Program-made: the position numbers and the translations under genes
In this document: positions 39,332-50,365 of the stretch, piece by piece
Numbering within the stretch: position 1 is the first letter of the stretch
Layout of the letters: each line of letters begins with the position of its first letter
Origin: Pipra filicauda
Lineage: Eukaryota; Chordata; Aves; Passeriformes; Pipridae
Length of the DNA: 64,000 bases
Reading direction: 5' to 3'
Assembly (NCBI RefSeq): GCF_003945595.2
Contig: NW_024104330.1
Span: forward strand, 736,366 to 800,365
Notes under the pieces: model-generated
Databases searched by the model: none
The model's input: only the letters and a program-made list of their open reading frames with translations
Told to the model about the DNA's origin: nothing

Positions 39332-40424
39332 TTTTTTTTCCTGTTTTCCACCCCCTGATAACACCAGCACTGCCAAAACCTATGGTGTGCATTCAAAAGC
39401 TTATTTATTTATGCATATGGCTTGCATATCTCAAGGCTAGATGCATAAATTTTTAGGAGCTGACATGCTCTTAAGGGAAAAAAGTTCCCCCTCTGAATTA
39501 TTCTATTCAGTCTGCAGCTATCCACTGCTATCCCTTGTTTATCTGCTCATTACTGTGACTGAAAATGAGTTTGTCAGGAGAAATATAATTTAAAGAACGA
39601 AAACATGAACATAGAGGGCATCTCGATAACTCAGCAAATATGCAAACTTTTTTTTAACCTAGAGATAAACCTTTTTCTCCTAGCATTCTTTTAAAGAAGA
39701 ACATCCTTCAAAGCTTTTGTGGAAAAAAAATCAGAATAAATTTTACACAAATACTATGGAAGCTGTATTGCCTTGCTGTACATGGGCTTTGCCTTCTCTG
39801 TAAAGAAAAAAGATCTTCAGAATAGTCACTTCTTTAAAGGCTCAGTATTTTATAATTTTAACCTTTTCCAACTCTGAAGTGGGGGTCAAATAATTTATTT
39901 TTTGGAAGAATGTCTAAGTCCCATCACAAATTCTAACAAACCAAAACCTTTGCAAATCTCGATTGATCTTAGTGTGCATATGGGTGGTGGGGACGGGGGA
40001 ATAAGAGAGCTGATCATGCTCCACCTTAAATTACAGTGAATCCCAGAAATAGATGAAAGTGTGTTTAATCTGTCCACTGCACCCAGCTCCATTAAGCAGT
40101 CAGAGCCATCATCTTCTTCAGCTGAAATTTGCCAGTGGTCTTCAGACAGCATCCAAAAAATCACCTCTCCTAAATTTGCTGACCAACAAAAAAGAAGACA
40201 CTTTATCTTGCTCTTGGCTTGCATTATGTTTCTGCAGCTGTTGTCCCTGTCTAGATCAGGTTGTCCCTTTGTTAAAACCAGGAGGTTCCCATGTAACGTT
40301 CAGTGCAAATATACTGGTTGTTTCCATTCCAGTTGTTTTACAGCAATCCCTGGGTGCCTGCATTTATTTCAATGACTCTTTCATTTTGCCATACAAATTA
40401 CCCTAATGTTAACTGGACTACATA

Positions 40425-40447
40425 TGTCAGCAGCTTGACTGCTGACA
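40425..40447. promoter_or_regulatory. Perfect 9-base inverted repeat with MARE-like half-sites
   Basis: TGTCAGCAG (40425-40433) and CTGCTGACA (40439-40447) form a perfect stem around a five-base loop. Each arm contains TCAGCA or TGCTGA, the half-site bound by large MAF and related bZIP factors. Here the half-sites are everted, not in the standard order of a complete MAF element. Regulatory use is inference. Confidence 0.4.
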
Positions 40448-41384
40448 CCAACCCCAGAATATCAGCTGAGCAAATGATAGCCTTTCTAACTCATTTAATT
40501 CCTTTTCCCACACCTGCTTGTGTCACAAGACAGAAGGTATGGGTGGATAACAGGGGGAAATATATGTCATGCAATTTAAAATTTTGCAGTGACTTGTTTC
40601 TGAAGCTGTTAGAGATCAGACCTATTCTTGGGACAGATAACCCCAAATCTGTCAGCTAAAGAGGTCCTCATCTCTAAACCAAGCAGTCTCTGGCTGAAAG
40701 GGATTCACTTCCACACCTGACTGTTAATTTCTGCTTTCTTAAGTTTACAATCCAAAGGGGAATAGGTTAAACAAAAGGCTGGTGGCCCTGACTGTGTCAG
40801 CCTGAATTGAATTTAAGTGCATAAAGTGTGTCTGGGTTTTTTTGGCTTTTGTGTTTGTTTATCTTTCTACATTTCTGTTGCCAATTTCACGCCTGACCAG
40901 ACAAACACACAGAAATTTTTTTGTTGCAAGGTAAGGCAAGTCAAAAACCAGACAAGTTAAGAGGAAAATATGTTCTAAATGATACTTTCTTTTCCTCTGG
41001 CTCCATTATCCTAGTGTTCCCCATCAGCTCCCGGACTGTGCTGTCTATGATTTTGCTCATCTCACAGACTGGTAAAATCCTTTCTGTTAAGACCTTCCTT
41101 TCCATTGTTTAGTAACAACATTAGCCAGACCAGCAGCACTACATAAATACAATAAAATAATGATGATTATGGATGATAGTAATGATTAAAAATTCATATC
41201 CTCTGAAGACATGAGACCAGGAGATATTCACAGCTTCCCGATTTGACTCAGAATAGATGAGAAGATGTAGCAATAGAGAAAAGCCAAGCAGAGAGTCAAG
41301 AATGGGGAAAGAGCACCAATAACAACAAAAGGAAAAATAAAGACAAGTTCAAGGAATCCCTGGAGAACTCCAGCTTTTGAAGTC

Positions 41385-41520
41385 CCTTGCATGCACTCGC
41401 AGCGAGGAGCCAGTGACAGCTGCTGCCGTGTTTGATACCCTCCCGGCTCTGGTTCTGTCATTTACCGAGCTATCCTGTCATCAACCGGCACAGAAATAGA
41501 GCACGTGTTACCCCAGGTCC
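41385..41520. promoter_or_regulatory. Densest CpG patch of the window; candidate regulatory element or exon
   Basis: About 120 bases contain seven CpGs (CTCGC, AGCGAG, GCCGTG, CCCGGC, ACCGAG, ACCGGC, CACGTG), far above the surroundings. A CACGTG E-box lies at the right end. On the minus strand an open frame starts in the patch (ATG at 41461) and runs to 41228. Its first 30 codons are GC-balanced (MTEPEPGGYQTRQ...), and its remainder turns hydrophobic as the DNA becomes AT-rich (FLELVFIFPFVVIGA...), which is probably compositional. I cannot tell whether this is an unmethylated regulatory site, a small exon or an old repeat. No product is recognised. Confidence 0.3.
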
Positions 41521-42067
41521 CATCTCCACTCCTCAGAAAGTCAAAGCCTATTCGTAGATCAGAGCTGTTTCAAACACAGGGATGAAGAAACAGACACACT
41601 GTCAAAGTAGGAAACTGAGCTTTTCCCCTTGCTTTGCTGATGTTGTAAGAATTCGGCTTCAGGTGAAAAATATTTTTATTAAAGGAAATGAAGAAAAAAA
41701 AATTCAACTTAAAGTGCAGATTCTGCAACTTGAAGATATTGAGTGAATTATTTTATTTTTACTAAGTTACTCAGGTTTTAAAAAAGAAAAAAAACCCATA
41801 GAAATGAAAAATTACATTATAAGATTTTGTAAATGTCTTTATGTCTTGTCTGTATTGTGGGAATGACTGCTAACAGACACAGAATTATATTTTCACCTTA
41901 ATTGTTCTTCTCACATCTCACTGGTAGACTTCTATTTCATGTAGGGATGTGGTCACAGTTTTCTGACTCCTGATGGTTATTACCTGTCCAGATGTGCTCC
42001 TCTTCCCTTCCACCTTTAATACTCAAACTGATCCAAAAAAAAAGAGATTGCTGAAGTGGTTTGGTTT

Positions 42068-42132
42068 GATTTTATATTATTTTTTTTTTGGTTTGTTGGT
42101 TGGTTTGGTCTGGTTTTTTGGGAGGTTAGGGG
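42068..42132 (+). repeat. T/G-rich low-complexity tract
   Basis: TTTTATATTATTTTTTTTTG followed by GGTTTGTTGGTTGG units and a G-rich end (GGGAGGTTAGGGGAG). It is the complement-type of the A/C tracts seen further left. The overlapping 71- to 81-codon open frames on both strands are low-complexity translations. Confidence 0.9.
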
Positions 42133-44130
42133 AGAAGGGTTGTTTCTCTTGTTTTTCCCCCAAACCCAGGAATTTTCCTGTAAGTCAGAATTGCCTCCTG
42201 GAAGGCAAGTGTTAAGTTTGCATACCCTGAAGAGAGAAAAAATATGTATCCTCTTTTCCATCCATCAATGAAATTCTGAGCTACTGACCACTAACACTGA
42301 TATTTTCCTGGAAATGTTTTATTGGTACCTAAAAGTTCATCATAGTTGAGATTTTCTCTTTATTATTTTCACATTAAAGTTATTTCACATTTAGCAGTCA
42401 CACATCTCCAGAATTCTTAATTTAATGGAACAAATGCATTTCCAGTACATTTAGAATAATAAAGTTAGAGATTCGGGAGTTACAAACAACAGTCTAATTT
42501 CTGCTACAAGTTCTGAAAAATATCCTCTCTAAACCGAAGACATTTTCATTGCATTAAAAATGTTAGCAAAGCCCTAGTATTTTAAGACTTTGGTTTGTAG
42601 ATTGTTAAGAAATATGCCTACCTATACAAGCAGTCCCAGTAGTATAAATCAAGCAAGTGCAACATTAACTGAACTGGGAACTTATACTGAGCACTGAACA
42701 CAAAAGAAAGGACAATTTCCAGGCAAAATAAGTAATTTCTTTAAATATTTTCCTGTATATAACTAAAGAATCATGAGATTAATAAAAAGCAACAAAGTAT
42801 CTACAGGGTTTATATTCCCATAAAAAATATGTCTCTGAGAGCCTAATTTCTTTTGTTATGACAAAAGCAGTTGTTATTAAACAATTGCAATTTGATTTTA
42901 TGCTTTCAAGAGGAGTACTTATGCACAAAGTTACTGTGCTGCAGAACTCTCGTTAGCCTTACCGAAGTGTGCATGCATAATACATAATTGCTGGAAGTGA
43001 AACAGAACTGCTAAACCAAACAGGTGGGAAAGAGCTGGAAAGAGAGAAGGGGGGAGAAAAAGACTAAAGTGACTTTAAATATTGTCAAAACTATATAAAA
43101 AGTCAGTACATATATATAAACATGTAATGCTCTTGGCTGTAACAAAGTTTTGTGTTGCTAAAGGCAGATTTAGAAAAATAAACTTTTTTAGTAAAATATC
43201 CACCTTCTCTTAGTAGAAAATAAATTCTGATATTCCACCCTATGCTGCTGTTATTTCATCAGGTTTTCACAGAGATATTCTAGGAAATTTGCCAGCGTGA
43301 AGATCTTTTTGATTTGTTGGATTTGTTGTTTCTTTTCTTCCATAATTCTTCACAGGATTCCAATTTCTAATTCCCAGTCAGGGCAGGGACTTACTTGAAG
43401 GAAATATTCATAAGAGACAGGATACCATGCTTCCAAGCCACAACTTTACTTACTTTTATTTTTTCTTCTTTGTTTTTTTGTGTCCAAACTCTTACAAATT
43501 CTTGAACAGTGCACCATGGATCTCTAATATTCATTTTGGCAATTGGTCTGTACTGCCCTAGAGTGATCAATCTACCAGTCTTGTCCTTGTCTGCAGTGCT
43601 CTTTCTACCCTTTTCTGAATTGGAAAGGAAGACACCAGGGGACCAGATACCAGGGGATCTCATGGGGGACTATAACCTTGAGAAGGTCAGATTCTCCCCC
43701 AGAAAGAGAGAAACAGACACATGATATCATTATTGGTATGGCAGCATCACAGTCATGGGCAATCCTCAGGAGACATTACAAAAATACATGTTACCCCATC
43801 CCACTGAGAGTAGGATACTCACTAGAGACAGACAGACACAAGCATGAGACCCTGCTTATTATGCAATGGATTTCTCTTTTCCCATTAAAATTGTTCTTTT
43901 TTATGTAAGTCCATGCCATAATTTCAGTTGGAAAGGGGAAAAAAATTTACTCTTTCTAAGATGACTGATTTTGCTGGTTCATGAACTTTGTTTACCATTG
44001 TCTTCCTTCATGAACTCCAAGAAAGAATGAGAGGAATTTTGGTCACTGAAGGAGCTCTTACATTTATTTTGAGTTTCAAATTTTTATGGCTTATTAGATT
44101 TCCAGATATAAGGAATTTGCACAATACCTC

Positions 44131-44185
44131 TTTTTTTTTTTTTTTGTTGTTTGTTGTTTTTTTGGTTTTTTTTTCCTTTTTTTTG
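44131..44185 (+). repeat. T-rich / T/G low-complexity tract
   Basis: Fifteen thymines, then GTTGTTTGTTGTTTTTTTGG and further T-runs. The Phe-rich frame on the plus strand and the Lys-rich frame on the minus strand here are artefacts of composition. Confidence 0.95.
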
Positions 44186-45829
44186 AGGATGCTGAAGAGT
44201 ACCACAATACTAGAAAAGTAGAAAGTGACTCTCATTAATTTCTTCTAAGGTTAAAAAAAAAAGCCTGACTAGCTTTCAGAGAACTCAATCTGCTTAACTG
44301 ATCAGAAAAGAAGAGTGAGAGGCAACTTGGTTGAAATATGTATGTTCAGAGAGGAAGTATGGTGCATAAAGAACTCTTTAATTTTTTGGTGAAAGGCATG
44401 ACCACAGCCTGGAAACTGAATCACATAAGAGTGAGAAATTTGCTACATGAATGCTTGACAAAGAGATTGACTGAGAAAGTCTTGAGGAAAGTGTAGAGCC
44501 TTCATCACCTCTTCAAAGCCATGATTCGATGTCTTTCCTTAACCAAATCTTACTTTATGCTCTGAAATTGTCAGCTACAGGGATAAAATTTAATATCCTG
44601 CTATAGAAGAGCCCACACATATACATCTCAGTCCCTTCTAGCCTAGACAAATCTGGGACTCGTTTCAAAAAGGAGTAAACTAAGCATTGGAAAATGCAAT
44701 TTCATCCTCCTTTATCAATCCTGTAGATCAGAATGGCTGACACTGTAAAGATCACTTCCATTGCTCAAGGCCTTGGCATTGTAAGAAAATGGCTGAAAAC
44801 ACAGCAATTTTACTCGTGTTTATCACTTCCATTTCTTGAACCCTCAGGATGCAATCAACCAAGGTGTCATTTATTGATTGTTTTAAAATTATTCATAGTG
44901 GTAATGTGATACAACTATAGTATCCTCTCATGGTTTTTAGACATAAAGCTACATTGATAATTGAATGGTAACATTCGCAAGCTATAAATATAAGGTACTA
45001 CTGATTTTCAAAAAAGAAACAGAAAATCATTAAGAAGTGATGTACTTATGTATGCACATCATTTGACCAGCTACGTGGTGGAGGGGAGCAACTGTTTAAA
45101 AACACACATTGAAAAAAAATTATAAAACAGTCAGTTCATGAAAAAATAAGAATAGCTCATCCAGCTGAAAATGGAGTGGGAATATAGCTAGAGAGAATGG
45201 AGTCACAAATTGGAGCAATCTGTTATTAAGAAATAAGTTGAGAATTTTCAGGTTTTTTTTTTTCCCAAAGAGTAACAGAGATGAAGAAGAATCTAAATTA
45301 TTTAGACTGCCTCCAGGCTATGTTTGGGGAGCACTATTTTAAAAAGCTTGAGTTTGTGCTCTGGGATTTTATTGAAAGGACAAAATAAAACCCAATTCTC
45401 TGGTTGGTAGCTTATTAGCTGCAGTCCAGGATCTAGACCTGATGATTTATTAGGGAGCACTACGAAAATGCTGGAGACCTGCCATGGGTTTACAATGGAA
45501 TGTAGAACCGTTGAAGCTACTTGCTGCACCCACATCCCTCCCTCTGGGTTCCATCTACCCAAGAACTAATATCAAACTTTGTGGTAAAAAGATGCTGGGG
45601 CTGCAGGGAAAGTAACATGGAGGAGGGCAACATTCCAGAGGGCCAAATTAATTTCCCTAGGGATCCCCTGCTTGTAAAATCCCATAAACAAAATGTCACT
45701 TTTCATTCGCTGAGCCACTTTGATTGCTAACAGCAAACACATGCCTTACTTTGGCATAAAGCTCTGAGCCATCAAATTAAATAATGTTAGGTTGTTGGCG
45801 GTTTTTTTTTCCTAACAATCTGTCTCACA

Positions 45830-46310
45830 CATTCCTTGGCTGCCTTTAAAAGTCACTTGTAAAGTTTCACACTTGCATGCTGCGAACAGCGGTGCTGGAA
45901 AGCTCAGTGTCTCTAAGGATCAATAAGCTTTGAGTCGTTGGGGTTCAAGCAGGGTGAAGCAAGTCCAGCAACTGACAACTGCCATCTCATGGTGACTGCA
46001 GGGAATGAAAAGGAAGGTTTCCAGATGATCTCTGATGGTTCAGTGGGAGCATCACCTGAAGGCCTGATAAAAGTATACAATGTTTACACTTGAAGGTGTC
46101 AGGGATTCTGTAAAAGAAATCACAGGTGAAATACCGTGAGGTCACTACTGTTGTAACAACAAAACTGGGTCCTAATATGCTCTGATATCAGAGCGCTCCT
46201 CAGCGTCAGCACCCAGCTGCCTTTAAAAGTGTATAATAATGCCAGCTGAAACAGTGTATCAGTGGGGGTGGGTCGGGTTGGCAAAGCCCAAATCTGTACG
46301 GAAAACCCGG
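45830..46310. promoter_or_regulatory. Candidate conserved regulatory block with repeated 15-mer
   Basis: This is a CpG-enriched segment of mixed composition (GCTGCGAACAGCGGTGC, GAGTCGTTGG, GAGCGCTCC, CAGCGTCAGC, GGTCGGG, AAACCCGG). The 15-mer GCTGCCTTTAAAAGT occurs at 45839 and 46216, near its two ends. The 16-base palindrome at 46179 lies just before the second copy. No open frame explains the composition. An old mobile element with short terminal similarity is an alternative reading. Confidence 0.35.
46179..46198. repeat. 16-base perfect palindrome overlapping an 8-base palindrome
   Basis: GCTCTGAT|ATCAGAGC (46179-46194) is a perfect palindrome. GAGC|GCTC (46191-46198) overlaps its right end. 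They sit inside the CpG-enriched block at 45.83-46.31 kb and could bind a symmetrical dimer or fold as a small cruciform. Confidence 0.93.
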
Positions 46311-46392
46311 TTTAAAGAGGGAAAAGCACAAAATAGGCACTCTGCCAGGGTGTGTTGCTACAGTGGACAACTAATCAGGCAAAATAATTCTT

Positions 46393-46408
46393 AAAAAAAA
46401 AAAAAAAA
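46393..46408 (+). repeat. Poly(A) run, 16 bases
   Basis: Sixteen adenines between AATTCTT and GAAGTG. It lies just right of the CpG-enriched block at 45.83-46.31 kb. Confidence 0.97.
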
Positions 46409-49400
46409 GAAGTGTTAGTGTACAAGGCACTGTTGGAAATCAGCAGTTTCTTGGAAGAGAACAGGATTTGAAGAATTTCCTCAGACTTAAAGAAAAATGT
46501 AAAAAAAATCCTAATAATTTCAGAGGACTACTCAGAATAAGATGTTTATACTTAGGGCAACTTTAACCTCCATATCCTTCTGTGGATGTTATGGGAAATA
46601 TATTCCTGATGCCTTCAGGTACAAATTTCCTCAGCATGCTATGCTCCAAAAAGAGGGTGAGATATCCTGGACTTCACTAGGTTCCTTGTGGGAAGGGAAC
46701 CAATCTGGAAATGCAGTGGTTTCATTTGGAGCAGAACCTTGACTCTGAAGAGTACTAGGAATAATTCTTAACTGATCAGAACTAAAATATAGCTTCACAA
46801 TGACATGGGAAAGCCTGCACCTCTGCATCAGCTCAAACTGTGTCACCTTCCCTGTTTCCTGTGAAGAGCAGTGAGCTCTTCTGTGCAGCCTGTTCTGTGC
46901 AGCCTCTACCTGAGCAGCTGAGGCCATGGCTGAGTTCAGTTCAAACACAGCACCATCCACTCTGGTACATTAACTACACGGTGATCCAATTACCAGTGTT
47001 GTCTGCCACACAAATCCATTCATATTATAAAGCCTGATATAGATCTGCCGTGTTCAAAAAGACACATGTACGGTTCATTTCATGTATTTTTAGTAGGCTT
47101 TCTTGTACCTTCTCAATTTAAAAGAAAAAAAAAGGTGATAATAGAAGTTGAACAGAAGTAGATGTTGGTATTATTATGTGGACACAAATTACATTGAGTG
47201 CTGATTCCAATATCTAGCACTAATTACTCCCACAACCTTATCTAGAAATAATTAGTGAACATCCTCCTGAGAATAGCAACCTTAATTCTTCTCTTTGCTA
47301 CAATAAAATTGCTCAGGCTTTACACCAGTGTAACTATGCAAAGGATTACCATCATCACCTACAGTTTTAAAACTCCTCTAGCCTGCTGAGTGAGCATAGT
47401 TTTTCAATGCAAGATATCCGGAACTGATTTCCTTGGGAATTACAGAGTGTAAAACCTGAAGACAGATACACACTTAGCAGTAAGCCCAAGATTACACGTT
47501 TGTACTGATAACAGAGAAGTAATAAAAAGAAGCAAACACTTAGCTTAAACTTTGAACATATGGAACAAGCACGCGTGGAAGGGAAACCTAATTATTTAGT
47601 GAAATGGCATTTTCAAAATAATAAGCATCTCCTTTTCCTGCCCTGATATTTTCCCCCTGCTACTTGTTTCTTTGGTTCATTTTCAGTCCACATCTGCTAC
47701 AGGAGCAGCAGATAGACCTAGTCAATAAAGATTTCAGGGTCAGCCTGGCAAGCCAGGAAACCTAGGTCCTTTCCCTGCTGCAGCTGGCTGCTTCTGCAGG
47801 CAATTGGTCTTCCCCAGGGCTGAATAAAAGGAGCTGATTTTGCCAGCTTTCTTTAGCTTTATCTTAGAAATGTGCACTTACTGAGAAAATACACTCAAAT
47901 ACATAAAAAAACAGCAAAACAACCCAATCTGAAAGGGAGATCTATGAAACTTCTGCCACTTCTGACCCTTGAGGCACTTATCTTCATATATTTTAAATGT
48001 CTCTGATGATTTCTGGGCCCATTTTTAGCACTCCCAGGAATTACCAGAGTATTTAATATGAGGAACCACAAAGCTAAACCTATATCTAAAACGTAAGCTA
48101 CCATCTTCCCTTCTCACTCAGCTAAATGGCCTTTGGGAATCAATGCAGTCTCAGTTCTCAGATAACAATGAGCTGTTCTGGTCTGGCGAGAGACAGATAG
48201 AGGAGAACAGTGATGGTGCCTCCCCAGTCATTAGCCTGGTGGCTACTGCTGCTCCGTGGAGAAGGGGAACCCTAGAATCTAACTTGTCCTTCACCTGTCT
48301 GCGTTTGAACTCCACTCCCTGAATGCATGCTCTAACTACTAGCCTAAAACATATTTCAGCTGAGAGTTTTCTTGCCCATGTGCATCAAAGTAATCTTGAT
48401 TTGCTTGAAAATACGGAGATGTTAATGAGTAGACAGGGATGGGGGGGGTTTACATTAAACTGAAGAAAAAACATCTCAGCCTCGAATTTCACTTGACTGT
48501 TTTGGAAAGGTTGGCACCAGCAATTTGCTAGTCTCAGCAGTGAGCTCTGAAATCTGGACAGACTTTTTCTGGATTTCCATTCAAGCTGTGTGACAACCTT
48601 CTCTTGATTATACTCGTTCACATTTGCATTTGAACATAGAAAATTTATACTACATCCTTTCCTAGCACATATCACAAATCCACAAATTTCTTTTTCTAGT
48701 GAGTCATATATATACCTGTCTCAGAGCATCCTTCTCCAGGGCATGTGAAGACCTGACCTCTCTCCATTTTTCAGTAGGAGATGGTTTGCAGACGCTCATC
48801 AAATCAATTTGCTGTACCTGGGTCCAAACCTCCCAAATTATTAACCATTCTTAGGTAACCTTACTGTTAAACTCTGTCTTATCTTTCATTACAGCCAGGA
48901 TATAAATTTAGCAAATGTAAAATTATAGGGTCTCTGACATCTAGATCGCCTCAGTCCTAGTAAGAGAAATGTAACAGATCTGGTTAAATCATGGGAGCAT
49001 GCCTGGCCTCTTCCCTTCCTAGTTTTTCCTTCTTCTCCAAACTGCTAAGCAGAATTTCACATCAACCTCAAAGGACATAGTAGCAAGAGAGGTCAAACAG
49101 GTTCTCTCAGTCAGAAAGAAACCAAGAGACAGAAAAATGTGCACAGAATGGGCTCTTTTTGGCCAACCTTCTGCAGCTGAATAAATACCAGAGAACAAAA
49201 CACAACTATACTGTGGGTGGGGAGGTAGATGGCAGACAGTTACCCTGCCATTTCTGGAATATATGCATTACACCAAGACATGCTTTTTAGGTATGAAGGA
49301 GCAAACTACAGTTTGTTCAACATTGTCAGTAAATATCTGTCAGTAAATCTAGGTCTAATTCATGGAAATAGAGCCAGCTGGGAGCTTTTTGAAGACATGT

Positions 49401-50327
49401 GTTGCATTTTCACTGCTATTTGTAGAATTGGGTTATTCAGGCAGATTTCTGAATCCAAACTTTGTGATTTCTTTCCCTCACTCATTATTCATACAACATT
49501 TCTTGACATTTCAAAATGAATAGGAGAAAACTTTTTGTCTCAATTTTGTTTTCAAATAGTAGAGTCAAAAAAACCCAACATAAAATGGTAGAAACAGGAT
49601 GTTTTAGAGACACTTAAACAAGCATTTTATCTATTTGTTTCAAACTGAACATTTTAAAAATCTTTAGTCATGACAGGAAAATTATTTGAGGACTTGGAGT
49701 TTTGAAATGGGAAAGCAATTTCCCCTCCTAGTTCCGGAGAGTCAATTGTTCAGAATACAGTAGCTATTTCATACTTTTCCATTGCACTCCTCCCACACCC
49801 AAACTCAAATACATAGACCCAGCTTCAAATCCTTAAACATTTATTTTGTACTACATATCTAATGTAAAAAGTATCTGGGAAAACAGTGTATTGACTTTAC
49901 TTATCAAACCAAATACAGAACATCACCAACGCCTTTAGCTGAGGTCCTCTGGTTGTCATTATACACCCAATTTAAATCGCAGTACACTTTGCAGCCACAC
50001 AAACTCTAGAACCATTGGCAGTCTAGATCTTTTCTTCTTTCCAGTCCCATCACATTTCTGATGCTGATTCTCCCCTTACCCCATGCCTGCCCCCCAAACA
50101 AGGGAAGGAAAGGTACAAAATATCCCCAAAAAATGTAAACCAAAAAGTGAAAACTCAGGAGCTCATCCCAGCAGACACCAGAACATGAGATTTGCTGCTG
50201 AATTGGGAGAAGTTTTCAGTCCTAAAAGTTCTAGTTAAACTCTAGAGAGAAATTTTTAACTCGCCTTTCTACTGTTTGACTTTCATTTCTCGGTAAGCTT
50301 CACCTGCGCTTTGAGAACTACACAAGA

Positions 50328-50365
50328 GCAATTAGCTTTTAGCCCAGTCTTTTATAGCTAATTGC
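50328..50365. promoter_or_regulatory. Inverted pair of TAATTG/CAATTA homeodomain-type sites
   Basis: GCAATTAGCT (50328-50337) and AGCTAATTGC (50356-50365) are perfect reverse complements separated by 18 bases. Each contains the TAATTG core bound by many homeodomain proteins. The two sites lie about 28 bases (2.7 helical turns) centre to centre. The flanking 50240-50420 segment has mixed composition without low complexity, as expected of a constrained element. The arms are certain; the function is inferred. Confidence 0.4.

Larger units (their letters stand above)
34892..41384. other. No gene: unique sequence with a cluster of overlapping open frames at 39.9-40.66 kb
   Basis: The only notable coding-like stretch is 39895-40659. 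One minus-strand frame (109 codons) and three plus-strand frames (104-118 codons) overlap there. None has a domain I recognise, and the strands conflict. Everything else is AT-rich single-copy-looking DNA. Confidence 0.55.
41521..45829. other. No gene: unique sequence
   Basis: The two T/G-rich tracts at 42.07 and 44.13 kb are the only repeats recognised. A 90-codon minus-strand frame at 43391-43663 is not recognised. Confidence 0.6.

Noticed and set aside
40053..40406. Plus-strand 117-codon frame with cysteine-rich and hydrophobic segments
   Set aside because: Competing frames on the same and the opposite strand are open over the same bases; no motif points to a real protein.
41228..41461. 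Possible small membrane protein on the minus strand, with a hydrophobic second half
   Set aside because: The hydrophobicity follows the shift to AT-rich DNA, and there is no recognised family. Only the CpG-rich first part was kept, as a possible regulatory site or exon.
42016..42271. Overlapping hydrophobic frames on the plus strand and an Asn/Lys-rich frame on the minus strand
   Set aside because: All are generated by the T/G-rich tract; no start context or domain supports a gene.
46631..46960. 109-codon minus-strand frame with an alanine-rich N-terminus
   Set aside because: No domain is recognised, and the region is partly a local direct repeat and a hairpin.
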